From DASXYG01 sp036502625 (lineage in GTDB: Bacteria; Actinomycetota; Actinomycetes; Streptosporangiales; Streptosporangiaceae): a DNA stretch of 64,000 nt. The stretch is from NCBI GenBank assembly GCA_036502625.1, contig DASXYG010000130.1:1-64000 (forward strand), written 5' to 3'. Positions 1 to 11,729 of this stretch are shown one piece after another. How positions within the stretch are numbered: the first letter of the stretch is position 1; every line of letters begins with the position of its first letter. The notes under the pieces were generated by a model. That model did no database searches. It was given only the letters and a program-made list of their open reading frames with translations, and was not told the origin of the DNA. A program made the position numbers and the translations under genes.

Positions 1-24
1 CCCCCCCCGCCCGGGATCAGGACG

Positions 25-3594
<3,570 letters not shown>

Positions 3595-3679
3595 GGCGGT
3601 CGGCTCCCCCTTGTGATCTCCAGTTGGCGCGCGCGTCCAACCCTAACGGGGGATCAAGATCGACTCGTGCCTTACCCGG

Positions 3680-4264
3680 TCAGGCGCGAGTCTTGGCGAG
3701 CAGCTCGATGATCTCCTCGGTGCTGCCGGTCTCGCCGAGCCTCGGGAAGATCCGCTCGACGCTGTTGTCGTGCGCGTCCTCGTCCATGTCGGACATCGCG
3801 TCGGTGGCCAGCGTGACGTGGTACGCGTGCTCGTGCGCGGCGCGTGCGGTGGACTCGACGCCGATGCTCGTGGCGACGCCGGTGAGCACGATCTGCGTGA
3901 CGCCGCGGCGGCGGAGCTGGAGGTCGAGGTCCGTGCCGTGGAACGCGCCCCAGTTGCGCTTGGTCACGTGGATGTCGCCGGGGTTGCCGGCCAGGTCGTC
4001 GACGATCTGGTCCCAGCCCTCCGGGGGCGTGCCGCGGTTGCTGGTGGCCTCCGTACGGCCGGGTGCGGCGTCGGAGCCGTCGGGGGCGAAGGTCACGCGG
4101 ACGAGCACGACGGGGAGGCCGTTGGCGCGGAACGCGTCGGCGAGGCGGCCCGAGCGGGCCACGACGTCGGCGGTCGCGTGCGGCACGCCGGGGGCCGCGA
4201 CGACGCCGTTCTGCAGGTCGATCACGACGAGAGCGGTGCGGTCGTCAAGGGTGGTGACGGGCAT
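3680..4264 (-). CDS. Isochorismatase-like cysteine hydrolase family protein lacking the catalytic cysteine
   Basis: A 194-residue alpha/beta protein of the isochorismatase-like hydrolase family. D16 in ALVVIDLQNG and K102 in VTKRNWGAFHGTDLD match the first two members of the family's Asp-Lys-Cys triad. The nucleophilic cysteine expected in the GVATxxCVESTA motif is glycine here (GVATSIGVESTARA, G135). Isochorismatases proper also lack this cysteine, so the protein may be an isochorismatase-type or non-nucleophilic hydrolase rather than a nicotinamidase; the substrate cannot be told. The ATG at 4264 is preferred over longer in-frame starts because AAAGG lies about seven bases upstream and the family fold begins directly after it. 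A promoter with two palindromes lies just upstream, suggesting a dedicated repressor. Confidence 0.88.
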   Translation of the reverse strand: MPVTTLDDRTALVVIDLQNGVVAAPGVPHATADVVARSGRLADAFRANGLPVVLVRVTFAPDGSDAAPGRTEATSNRGTPPEGWDQIVDDLAGNPGDIHVTKRNWGAFHGTDLDLQLRRRGVTQIVLTGVATSIGVESTARAAHEHAYHVTLATDAMSDMDEDAHDNSVERIFPRLGETGSTEEIIELLAKTRA

Positions 4265-4297
4265 GGAACGCCTTTCGTACGGGACAGCGGCACGCCG

Positions 4298-4340
4298 ACC
4301 GTAACGATCGACAGTCTTAACTGTCAAGTTCAGACTGAAC
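4298..4340 (-). promoter_or_regulatory. Promoter with two adjacent palindromes upstream of the isochorismatase-like gene
   Basis: On the minus strand a TTGACA -35 box (4327-4322) and a TACGGT -10 box (4303-4298) are 18 bp apart, placing transcription start about 25-30 bases before the ATG at 4264. Two inverted repeats sit on it: ACAGTCTTAACTGT (4311-4324), overlapping the -35 box and spacer, and GTTCAGACTGAAC (4328-4340), just upstream. This layout is typical of repressor control by a dimeric regulator of the MarR, TetR or GntR kind. No such regulator gene is adjacent, so it would act from elsewhere. Confidence 0.6.
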
Positions 4341-4546
4341 ACCTCAAGCTTATGATCACCGGGCGCCCCGTACGGCGCCACCGGCTGCGCGCCGAGGCGA
4401 CGCGGTGACCTGAACGCGTACGGACGACCCGGCCGACATCCGGGTGTCCGCCGCCGAGCTGGGGGCTCGGCGGCGTTCCAGGGCGTGCGCGCGCCGTTCC
4501 ATCCGTCAACGGTCGCGTTCCCCGCGTTCTGAGGCGGTGTACGGGC

Positions 4547-4978
4547 TCAGCCGCGCTCGTCGTGCGGGACCACCACGACGGGGCACCGCGCGTGGTGCAC
4601 GACCTGGGTGCTCACCGAGCCGAGCAGCAGCCGGCTGAACCCGCCGACGCCGCGCGACCCGACGACCAGCAGGTCGGCGTCGCGCCCGGCGTTGACCAGT
4701 TCCTCGGCCGGGACACCGGAGACCACGTGGATCTTCGCGTCCACGCCGCCCGTGTCCACCTCGGCGATCTCGGTGCGCGCCTCCTCCTCGGCGGCGCGCA
4801 GGTCGGCCGGCTCCGGCTCCCCGATCAGCGGCGAGCTCGCCCGCGCCAGCGTGACCGGCACCGTCACCACGGCGAGCACCGTGAGCGGCGCGCCGCGCAG
4901 CCGCGCCTCCTCGACCGCCCATGCGAGCGCCTTCCGCGCACCGGCCGATCCGTCCGTACCGACGACCACTCCCGACAT
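4547..4978 (-). CDS. Universal stress protein, single UspA domain
   Basis: A 143-residue single-domain universal stress protein, normal for one UspA unit. It starts with the nucleotide-binding strand SGVVVGTDGSAGARKALAWA and ends with LLVVGSRGVGGFSRLLLGSVS, the G-x2-G-x9-G-(S/T) ATP-binding signature of ATP-binding Usp proteins, followed by the closing strand CPVVVVPHDE. It is expected to be a soluble ATP-binding dimer acting in stress or dormancy. The ATG at 4978 is used because the Usp fold starts there; AGGGG stands about eight bases upstream. It lies 14 bp downstream of a membrane-protein gene on the same strand and may be the last gene of that operon. Confidence 0.92.
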   Translation of the reverse strand: MSGVVVGTDGSAGARKALAWAVEEARLRGAPLTVLAVVTVPVTLARASSPLIGEPEPADLRAAEEEARTEIAEVDTGGVDAKIHVVSGVPAEELVNAGRDADLLVVGSRGVGGFSRLLLGSVSTQVVHHARCPVVVVPHDERG

Positions 4979-4992
4979 GGCAACCCCTTCCG

Positions 4993-5634
4993 TCACGGCT
5001 GGGGCATACCCCGCTCGTGCGCCGTCAACGTCGGGCGCCACGGGCGTTGTGCGCGCAGCATCGCGCCGCTCGTCGCGAACAGGACGAGCGCGGCGCCGAG
5101 GCCGGGCAGCAGCGTCCACAGGATGGGCAGGCCGAGCAGCGGCGCGGCCAGCGCCGTGGCCACCGCGACGACGCACAGCGCGATGCCCGTACGGTCGTAG
5201 ATCGGCAGCCGGAACAGCCGGGCGAGCGGGAAGAAGTGCACGCCCACGCCGAGGCAGACGAGCAGCGGGATGAGGTCGGTGCGGCCGGTTATGGCCAGCA
5301 CCCGGGCGATGACGGCGATGCCCGCGAACTCGATGACGACGACGATGCCGAACCGGATCCCGATGCGGCGGCCGGCCCGGCGGCCCTCCTCGCGCTCGGC
5401 GGCGTCCGGCTCCGGCAGCGCGCGGGCCTGGCGGAACATCAGGACGGCGCCCGCGACCAGCGCGGCGAACGCCAGCGCCGCGACGGCGACCAGCACGATC
5501 TGGACACCGGCCGGCACGCCCGCGGAGGAGCCCCAGCCCGTCCAGGCGAGCGCGAAATAGCCGAGGACGATCATGCCGGACGCGCGGCCGCGCAGCTCGG
5601 CGCGGTTGCGCGTGGCCGTGATGATCGGGGTCAT
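4993..5634 (-). CDS. Multi-pass membrane protein of unknown function
   Basis: A 213-residue integral membrane protein with about six hydrophobic segments (roughly residues 20-36, 42-66, 92-112, 122-138, 150-168 and 172-195) and a charged loop between the second and third. I recognise no catalytic or transport motif. The start at 5634 overlaps the stop of the upstream winged-helix regulator by four bases (ATGA), which points to translational coupling. The gene is thus the third member of a membrane protein - regulator - membrane protein operon. Such PadR/ArsR-like regulator plus membrane protein sets are common in actinobacteria, but the job of this one is unknown. Confidence 0.75.
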   Translation of the reverse strand: MTPIITATRNRAELRGRASGMIVLGYFALAWTGWGSSAGVPAGVQIVLVAVAALAFAALVAGAVLMFRQARALPEPDAAEREEGRRAGRRIGIRFGIVVVIEFAGIAVIARVLAITGRTDLIPLLVCLGVGVHFFPLARLFRLPIYDRTGIALCVVAVATALAAPLLGLPILWTLLPGLGAALVLFATSGAMLRAQRPWRPTLTAHERGMPQP

Positions 5635-5960
5635 GGCGTGTCTCCGTTGGCTCCCGGCCCGGCGAGGAGGTCCCGCAGGGCGGCCTGGTAGTCGGTGAAG
5701 GCGCGGCGCCCGGTCTCCGTGAGCGCGACGTACGTCACGGGCGAGCGCCGTTCGTAGGCCTTGGTGATCGCGACGTATCCGGCCTCGTCGAGCTTGCGCA
5801 GGTGGGTGGACAGGTTCCCGGCGGTCATGCCGAGCAGCGCGCGCAGCCGGGGGAACGTGATGCGGTCGTGGTCGGGCAGGGTGGCCAGGGCGACGGTGAC
5901 GCGGAGCCGCGCCTGGGCGTGGATGACCGGGTCGAGGCCGGGGAGCGGTTCGTCGCTCAC
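5631..5960 (-). CDS. Winged-helix transcriptional regulator (MarR/ArsR-like, single domain)
   Basis: A 109-residue DNA-binding protein consisting of one winged helix. The recognition region reads ITFPRLRALLGMTAGNLSTHL followed at once by RKLDEAGYVAITKAYE, then the wing and a C-terminal helix (TGRRAFTDYQAALRDLL) likely to dimerise. It resembles the short DNA-binding-domain regulators found beside actinobacterial membrane proteins. The GTG start at 5960 overlaps the stop of the upstream membrane-protein gene (GTGA), and its own stop overlaps the ATG of the downstream gene (ATGA), so it is embedded in a coupled three-gene operon. The most likely target is the operon's own promoter region, where two palindromes lie near 6619-6651. 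No sensory domain is visible. Confidence 0.85.
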   Translation of the reverse strand: MSDEPLPGLDPVIHAQARLRVTVALATLPDHDRITFPRLRALLGMTAGNLSTHLRKLDEAGYVAITKAYERRSPVTYVALTETGRRAFTDYQAALRDLLAGPGANGDTP

Positions 5961-6607
5961 CGCCGCCCCCGCCCGGTGACCGCCCAGAACCCCGCCCACA
6001 GCAGGAACCCGCCGCCGCCGGCCAGCGACAGCACGAGGAAGTCGCCCGGCATGCCGGCGAAGACGCTGCCCGCCGCGGCGACGAGCATCCACACGCCGAG
6101 CGCGTACTGCGAGAGGTCGCGCCACAGCATGCCGCCCGCAAGGTACATCAACCCGGTGACCAGCAGCGCCGTGCCGGACCACAGCAGCGAGACGGTCTCC
6201 TCGGACATCCCCTGGCGGTAGAGGCCCGCGTTGATCACGGCGAGCGCGCCGAAGCCGAACGCCCAGGCCCAGCCGTACATTGCGCCGGTCAGCCGGGACG
6301 GGCCGCGCACGCCGCGCCCGGCGCGGACGCCGACGACGATGGGCAGCGCGATGGCGGCCGCGTAGAGCACCACGAGGATCGCGATGGCCGTCCACACCGG
6401 CAGGAACGGCCCCGGGCCCTGCGGCGCCGCCAGGTAGCAGGCGCCCCAGCCGACCAGGAACGCGACGCCCCACAGCGTGAAGATCGGCGCCGGGTTCACG
6501 CCGAGCCGCTTGCCGACATGCCGCCGCTCGCGCGCGATCAGCTCCATCGACGCCTCGGGCGACATCCCGGTGTCGTCGTCGGGCGCGTCTCGTTCCACCG
6601 GTCCCAC
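5957..6607 (-). CDS. Multi-pass membrane protein, first gene of a regulator operon
   Basis: About 216 residues. A soluble acidic N-terminus (MSPEASMELIARERRHVGKRL) is followed by six hydrophobic stretches: near residues 42-62, 70-93, 108-128, 140-160, 165-185 and 188-210. I do not recognise a functional motif. It lies upstream of, and overlaps by four bases, the winged-helix regulator gene, so the three genes 6607 to 4993 form one transcription unit with translational coupling. The start is uncertain. A GTG at 6607 gives the longest form; a second GTG at 6598 and an ATG about 14 codons in are alternatives, and no strong ribosome site decides between them. Confidence 0.75.
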   Translation of the reverse strand: MGPVERDAPDDDTGMSPEASMELIARERRHVGKRLGVNPAPIFTLWGVAFLVGWGACYLAAPQGPGPFLPVWTAIAILVVLYAAAIALPIVVGVRAGRGVRGPSRLTGAMYGWAWAFGFGALAVINAGLYRQGMSEETVSLLWSGTALLVTGLMYLAGGMLWRDLSQYALGVWMLVAAAGSVFAGMPGDFLVLSLAGGGGFLLWAGFWAVTGRGRR

Positions 6608-6618
6608 CCACCGTCATT

Positions 6619-6651
6619 GCAAACAGGTTTGCGTTACAAACTCCATTGGAG
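6619..6651. promoter_or_regulatory. Pair of palindromes in the promoter region of the membrane protein/regulator operon
   Basis: Two inverted repeats sit in a locally AT-richer gap between divergent genes: GCAAACAGGTTTGC (6619-6632) and CTCCATTGGAG (6641-6651). The arm GGTTTG/CAAACC recurs immediately beside them (ACAAACC at 6653-6659). They lie 12-45 bp upstream of the 6607 start and about 70 bp upstream of the divergent MmcQ/YjbR gene. Autoregulation by the operon's winged-helix protein is a plausible reading but is not shown by sequence alone. Confidence 0.45.
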
Positions 6652-6720
6652 CACAAACCTCGGACGGGGTCCACCGCGGAGGCCCGCCGGCCGGGTTAGG
6701 GTCGCGTACCGGAGGTGGTC

Positions 6721-7074
6721 ATGGGCGAGGACGTACTGGCGCGGTTGCGGGAGATCTGCCTGGCGCTGCCCGAGGCGGTGGAGAAGCCGTTCGGCGGGCA
6801 CTCGTCGCCGGCCTTCCGCATACGCGACAAGCTGTTCGCGATGGTCGGCGAGGACGGCGGCGACCTGTGGCTCAAGGCCGGGCCCGGCGTGCAGGAGGCG
6901 CTGGTCGCGTCGGCGCCCGAGCGGTACTTCGTCCCCCCGTACGTCGGGTCGAAGGGCTGGGTGGGCGTCCACCTCGACGCCGGCCACGACTGGGCCGAGC
7001 TCGCCGAGCTCATCGAGGACAGCTACCGGTTGATCGCGCCGAAGCGCCTGTCGGCGCGGCTCGACGACCGCTGA
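6721..7074 (+). CDS. MmcQ/YjbR family protein
   Basis: A 117-residue protein of the MmcQ/YjbR family, small alpha/beta proteins with a CyaY-like fold often annotated as DNA-binding. Diagnostic features are LREICLALPEAVEKPFGGHSSPAF at the N-terminus, FRIRDKLFAMVGEDGGDLWLK in the middle and the closing WAELAELIEDSYRLIAPKRL helix. The ATG at 6721 is chosen over a GTG six bases earlier because GGAGG at 6711-6715 is then correctly spaced. It is followed after 13 bp by an FAD monooxygenase on the same strand, so the two are probably co-transcribed. The biochemical role of the family is poorly known. Confidence 0.88.
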   Translation: MGEDVLARLREICLALPEAVEKPFGGHSSPAFRIRDKLFAMVGEDGGDLWLKAGPGVQEALVASAPERYFVPPYVGSKGWVGVHLDAGHDWAELAELIEDSYRLIAPKRLSARLDDR

Positions 7075-7087
7075 CGGGGGGCCGCAG

Positions 7088-8308
7088 GTGGGACCGATCC
7101 TGATCGTGGGCGGCGGCGTCGGCGGCGCGGGGTGCGCGCTCGCGCTGCACCGCGCCGGGTACGACGTCACGGTGTACGAGGCGCGTCCGGAACCGGAGGA
7201 GACGCCGCCGCGCGCGGGGCCGCGGCCGGCGCTGTGGTGGGGCGACGACCTCGGCGCGTTCCTGACGCTGGCCAGCAACGGCATGCGCGCGCTCGGCGCG
7301 GCGGGCGCCGCGGAGGCGGCCGCGGCCGCGGGGTTCGAGCTGACCGAGATGCGGGTGCTCGCCGAGTCGGGCGAGCGGATCGCCGCGATACCGCTGAGCG
7401 GCCACGCCGACCCGCTGACCCGGTTCCGCTGCGTGCGCCGCGCCGAGCTGTGCGCGGTCCTGCGGCAGGAGGCCGAACGGCGCGGCGTCGCGGTCCACTA
7501 CGGCGCGCGGCTGACCGCGGTCGAGGAGGACGCCGACGGCGTCACGGCCCGGTTCGCCGACGGCCGTACGGCACGCGGCGCGCTGCTGATCGGCGCCGAC
7601 GGCCTGAACTCCGCCACCCGTACGCTCATCGACCCCGGCACCGCCGCGCCCCGCTACGCCGGTCAGCGGGTCTTCTACGGCTACACCACGGCCGTGACGC
7701 CGCCGCCCGAACCGCTGCCGCGCATCACGATGGTCCGCGGCGGCGCCGCGTTCGGGTTCGCGGTCTCCCCCGGGGGCGAGACGTACTGGTTCGCCCGCGT
7801 CACCGGCCCGGAGCTGCCCGCGGCCGAGCTCGCCGCCGCCCCGGTGCAGCAGTGGCGTACGGACCTGGTGGAGCTGCTGCGCGCGGACGCCACCCCGGCG
7901 GCGGACATCGTGGCCACCACCGGCGACCTCATGGCGACGAACGCGCGCGACCTCCCGGACGTCCCCCGCTGGTCCACCGCGCGCACGCTGGTCATCGGCG
8001 ACGCCGCGCACGCCGCGTCTCCGGCCACCGGCCAGGGCGCGTCGATGGCTTTGGAGGACGCCGTCGTGCTGGCCAAGGCGCTGCGCGACGAGGCCACGAC
8101 CGCGGCGGCGCTGGAGGCCTACGAACGGGTGCGCCGCCCCCGCGTGTCGCACAACATCGCCAACAGCGCCCGCCTCACCGGCGCGCGCCGCGGCGGCCCC
8201 ACCACGGACGTCGAGCGCCGCGCCGCCGCCGAGCACCCGCCTCCGCCGCCCGGCGAGGAGGACCCGGGGATCGTCCGCCTCCTCGACTGGACGGCGCCGC
8301 TGCCCTAG
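7088..8308 (+). CDS. FAD-dependent monooxygenase (PHBH-like group A flavoprotein)
   Basis: A 406-residue flavoprotein monooxygenase of the p-hydroxybenzoate hydroxylase fold. The N-terminal dinucleotide motif is ILIVGGGVGGAGCALALH ending in VTVYEARPE, the second FAD motif is LLIGADGLNSATR, and the third is VIGDAAHAASPATGQGASM. It should use NAD(P)H and O2 to hydroxylate or epoxidise an unknown, probably aromatic or polyketide-like, substrate in the cytoplasm. The length is standard for the single-domain group. The GTG start at 7088 lies just after a G-rich ribosome site and directly precedes the Rossmann strand. It is convergent with the amidohydrolase gene, one base separating the two stop codons. 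Confidence 0.92.
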   Translation: MGPILIVGGGVGGAGCALALHRAGYDVTVYEARPEPEETPPRAGPRPALWWGDDLGAFLTLASNGMRALGAAGAAEAAAAAGFELTEMRVLAESGERIAAIPLSGHADPLTRFRCVRRAELCAVLRQEAERRGVAVHYGARLTAVEEDADGVTARFADGRTARGALLIGADGLNSATRTLIDPGTAAPRYAGQRVFYGYTTAVTPPPEPLPRITMVRGGAAFGFAVSPGGETYWFARVTGPELPAAELAAAPVQQWRTDLVELLRADATPAADIVATTGDLMATNARDLPDVPRWSTARTLVIGDAAHAASPATGQGASMALEDAVVLAKALRDEATTAAALEAYERVRRPRVSHNIANSARLTGARRGGPTTDVERRAAAEHPPPPPGEEDPGIVRLLDWTAPLP

Positions 8309-8309
8309 G

Positions 8310-9950
8310 TCACAGCGGCGCGCCGTGCGTCTGCCGGCCGCCGAGGTACGTCGCCACCACGCCGAGGCCGCGCAGGCCGCCGAGGTCGGTGTCGTGCGGG
8401 TCGGCGGTGAGCACGGTCAGGTCGGCCTGCTTGCCGACCTCCAGGCTGCCGATCTCGTTGTCGAGGTGGAGCTGCCAGGCCGGGTCGATGGTCTGCGCGC
8501 GCAGCGCCTGGTCGACGGTGACGCGCTCATCCGGCGCGAGGACCCGGCCGCTTCCCCTGGTCGTACGGGTGACGGCCGCGGCGACGTTGCCGAGCGGGCT
8601 CGGCGGCGTGACGGTGCCGTCGTTGTGGAACGACACGCGCAGCCCGGCGTCGAACGCCGACTTCGCGGCCGCCCACCCGGCGCCGTGCTCCTCGCCGAAC
8701 AGGTCGTCGACCAGGGCGTCGCCCCAGTAGTAGAGCTGCTCGGGGAACAGGCTGACGGTGGCGCCGAGGTCCGCGGCGCGGCGGTACTGCGCGGCGGTCA
8801 TGGCGCCGCAGTGCTCAAGGCGCGGGCGCAGGTCGTCGAACCCGGTCGCGCCCTGGGCCTGCTCGTACGCGTCGAGCACCGCGTCGATCGCGGCGTCGCC
8901 CTCCGCGTGGCAGGCGAGCTGGAAGCCCTGCTCGGCGAACGCGGTGGCCAGCTCGGCGAGCCGTACGGGCGGGATGTCCAGGCCGCCGCGGTGGTCGTCG
9001 CCCAACCCCATGCGGCGCGTCGCCTCGGTGTCGAGGTACGGGAACGACGTGGCGGCGTCGCCCTGCCACGGCGAGCCGTCCACCCACAGCTTCACCCCGG
9101 CGCGGGCGAACAGCGTGCCCGCGCCCGGCCACTCGCCCATGCGGTGGTCCGCGTCGGCGGCCAGCGCCGCCGTGCCCACTTCGTACGCGCGCAGCCGCAC
9201 CCGGATGTCCGGGTCGCCGGCCAGCAGCGCGAGCCGGTCGCGCAGGTGCGCGCCGTACGCCATGTCGGTGACCGTGGTGATGCCGGCCGCGGCCAGCTCG
9301 GCGTACACCTGGCGCATGTTCACCGGGAACCGGGTGCCGGCGGCGCGGCTCGCGGGCGCCATCAGCACGGCCACGGCGGCGGGCTGGCGGCCCTCGCCGG
9401 TCGGGTCGCCGTGGGTGTCGCGGACGAACACGCCGCGCGGCGGGTCCGGGGTGTCCTTCGTGATCTGCGCGGCCTCCAGCAGCGCGGTGTTCGCGTACGC
9501 GGCGTGGCCGCTGTCGGCCACCACGACCACCGGGTTGTGCGGGGCCAGCTTGTCGAGGTCGGCGCGGGACGGCGGGGTGAGGCCGGGCTGGAGCAGCACG
9601 TCGGCGCCGTAGAACAGCAGCGGCGTGCCGGGTTCGGCGTCGGCCGCGGTCGTCCGGATGGTCTCCAGGACGTCGGCGCCGGTCGGCACGGTGAACGGGC
9701 GGACGTCGACGGCCGGCGGCGCCAGCGCCATGGCGGCCAGCGTGGGATGCCCGTGCGCCTCGACGAAGCCGGGCAGCAGCGCGCGTCCGGCCAGGTCGAC
9801 GACGTACGTGTCGGGCCGGCGGTGGCGCAGGACCTCCTCGGTGGCGCCGATCGCGCGGATGCGCCCGTCGGCGACCGCCAGCGCCTCCGCGCGCGGGCGG
9901 CGCGGGTCGACCGTGACGACCGGCCCGCCCGTGAAGATGAGGTCGACCAT
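8310..9950 (-). CDS. YtcJ-like metal-dependent amidohydrolase (Amidohydro_3)
   Basis: A 546-residue amidohydrolase-superfamily enzyme of the YtcJ/exoenzyme-regulatory type. The composite beta domain at the N-terminus (MVDLIFTGGPVVTVD) leads to the metal-binding HxH in GFVEAHGHPTLAAM. Further metal or catalytic histidines lie in FQLACHAEGDAAID and LEHCGAMTAAQ, and the terminal aspartate in SFHNDGTVTPPSP. The C-terminal strand IGSLEVGKQADLTVL completes the composite domain. It hydrolyses C-N bonds of cyclic amides or N-acyl substrates; the substrate is unknown. The ATG at 9950 has GGGGGGCGGA immediately upstream, whereas a longer in-frame start has no support. No signal peptide is present, so it should be cytoplasmic. 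Confidence 0.92.
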   Translation of the reverse strand: MVDLIFTGGPVVTVDPRRPRAEALAVADGRIRAIGATEEVLRHRRPDTYVVDLAGRALLPGFVEAHGHPTLAAMALAPPAVDVRPFTVPTGADVLETIRTTAADAEPGTPLLFYGADVLLQPGLTPPSRADLDKLAPHNPVVVVADSGHAAYANTALLEAAQITKDTPDPPRGVFVRDTHGDPTGEGRQPAAVAVLMAPASRAAGTRFPVNMRQVYAELAAAGITTVTDMAYGAHLRDRLALLAGDPDIRVRLRAYEVGTAALAADADHRMGEWPGAGTLFARAGVKLWVDGSPWQGDAATSFPYLDTEATRRMGLGDDHRGGLDIPPVRLAELATAFAEQGFQLACHAEGDAAIDAVLDAYEQAQGATGFDDLRPRLEHCGAMTAAQYRRAADLGATVSLFPEQLYYWGDALVDDLFGEEHGAGWAAAKSAFDAGLRVSFHNDGTVTPPSPLGNVAAAVTRTTRGSGRVLAPDERVTVDQALRAQTIDPAWQLHLDNEIGSLEVGKQADLTVLTADPHDTDLGGLRGLGVVATYLGGRQTHGAPL

Positions 9951-10052
9951 TCCGCCCCCCGGATTTGGTACGTCCACGTTTCAGGTGGGCTACCTACCCC
10001 AATTCCGGGGGGCGTCGAACGTCACGTGAATGGAATTCGCCAGGCGGGTTGT

Positions 10053-11639
10053 TCAGCGGCGGTGCGGCGGGAGGGTTTTCGTCCACAGCGACGCGCCCGA
10101 ATTGTCGCGAAGATGGACGGTGAGCGCCTTCGACGCGGCGTCGATCTTCACCTGCCCGAAGAACTGGAATTCCGTCGCCGGAGACGCGTTCGCCACGGTC
10201 GGGGACTTCACGAAGACCTGCTGGCAGCCGAAGGTGCCGTCCACGGGCGACGCCGGATACGAGCCCGCGTTGAGGGGTCCGGAAACGAACTGCCAGAACG
10301 GGTTGAAGTCGTCGTACGCGCCCTTTCCCGGGTCGAAATAGTGCGCGGCGGTGTAGTGCACGTCCGTGGTCAGCCAGACGACATTCTGGATGTCGCGCCG
10401 TTTCAGGAATGTCAGGATCTCCGCGATCTGGATCTCCCGGCCGAGCGGCTTGCCGTTGTCGCCCTGCGAGACCGCCTCGAGATTCGGCTTTCCCTGCGTG
10501 GTGTCGGTGACGACGATGCCGAGCGGCATGTCGTTGGAGATGACCTTCCAGGTGGCCGTCGACGCGGCGAGCTCGCGCTTCAGCCATTCGGCCTGCTCGC
10601 GGCCCAGGATGCCGCTGTCGTTGGCGGTCTGCCTGTCCGTGGAGTTGGCGTCCCGGTACCACCGCATGTCCAGCACGAACACGTCGAGCAGCGGCCCGTG
10701 GTGCTGCACGCGGTAGATCCGGTTCTCGCGGTCGTACCGCGGGGTGATCGGCGTGTACTCGTGCCACGCCTGCCGGGCGCGGTACTTCAGGACGTCGACG
10801 CGCTTCTCGGTGTAGAGGTCGTCGTCCAGGATCTCGCCGGGGTACCAGTTGTTGTGCGTCTCGTGGTCGTCCCACTGCTGGATCTGCGCCACCGACGCGT
10901 AGAACCGCCGCAGCGGCGCGTCGAGCAGGTTGTACTTGTACTGGCCGCGGTACTCCGCCAGCGTCTCGGCGACCTTCGCCTTCTCGGGGGTCGTGACGTT
11001 CCGCCAGATGGAGCCGTCCGGGAGGGTGGCGGTGGGCTCGATCGGGTCGTCGGCGTACACGTTGTCGCCGTTGCAGAGGTAGAAGTCCGGGTCGAGGGCG
11101 CGCATGGCGTCGAAGATCCGGTAGCCGCCGCGGTCGGTGTCGATCCCCCAGCCCTGCCCGCCGAGGTCGCCGGACCACACGAACGACACGTCCTTCGCGC
11201 GGCGCGGCACCGTACGGAACTCGCCGTCCACCGGCTCGGCGGCCAACGAACCGTCGTGCAGGTCCACGGCGCCCGCCCGTACGTACAGGCGCTCGCCGGA
11301 CGGCAGGCCGCGCAGCACGGTCTTGCCGGTGAAGTCCGAGTCGGGGGTGAGCAGCGGGCCGCGCATGCGCCGCGACCTGCGGAAGCGCGGGTCGGTGGCC
11401 ACCTCGACGACCATCCGCGACGGGCGGTCGGCGCGCACCCACACGGTGCCGTCGCCGTAGCCGACGTCGCCGATCTGCAGCCCGTGGGTGAGGCGCGGCC
11501 GCCCGGACCTGACGAACGCGGGCGCGGCGAACGCGCCCCGCACCCCGACCAGCCCGGCGGCGAGCGCGCCCCCGGCGACGGCGCCGCCGCTCAGCAGCAC
11601 GCGGCGGCGGCTCGGAACGGGTGGAACGTGCTCGGACAC
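10053..11639 (-). CDS. phoD: Tat-exported alkaline phosphatase D family phosphodiesterase/phosphatase
   Basis: A 528-residue PhoD-family metallophosphatase, the typical length. A twin-arginine signal occupies residues 1-42 (SRRRVLLSGG, then a hydrophobic core ending GAFAAPAF), so it is exported folded. The PhoD N-terminal domain follows (HGLQIGDVGYGDGTVWVRAD). The catalytic core shows VSFVWSGDLGGQGWG, YLCNGDNVYADDP, WDDHETHNNWYPGE and WLTTDVHYTAAHYF, the Asp/Asn/His ligand set of Ca/Fe PhoD enzymes. It probably releases phosphate from phosphodiesters or teichoic acids outside the cell. The GTG start at 11639 has GGAGG five bases upstream. No PHO box was recognised. A gap of about 100 bp separates it from the amidohydrolase. 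Confidence 0.94.
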   Translation of the reverse strand: MSEHVPPVPSRRRVLLSGGAVAGGALAAGLVGVRGAFAAPAFVRSGRPRLTHGLQIGDVGYGDGTVWVRADRPSRMVVEVATDPRFRRSRRMRGPLLTPDSDFTGKTVLRGLPSGERLYVRAGAVDLHDGSLAAEPVDGEFRTVPRRAKDVSFVWSGDLGGQGWGIDTDRGGYRIFDAMRALDPDFYLCNGDNVYADDPIEPTATLPDGSIWRNVTTPEKAKVAETLAEYRGQYKYNLLDAPLRRFYASVAQIQQWDDHETHNNWYPGEILDDDLYTEKRVDVLKYRARQAWHEYTPITPRYDRENRIYRVQHHGPLLDVFVLDMRWYRDANSTDRQTANDSGILGREQAEWLKRELAASTATWKVISNDMPLGIVVTDTTQGKPNLEAVSQGDNGKPLGREIQIAEILTFLKRRDIQNVVWLTTDVHYTAAHYFDPGKGAYDDFNPFWQFVSGPLNAGSYPASPVDGTFGCQQVFVKSPTVANASPATEFQFFGQVKIDAASKALTVHLRDNSGASLWTKTLPPHRR

Positions 11640-11729
11640 GGCGGCCTCCGGGGCTCGGCTCAGTGGGACTCCCCTGTTGCTATCGGGACGAACCGAACCC
11701 CCGGTGACCGGCAGGCGGCCGGGAGGTGG

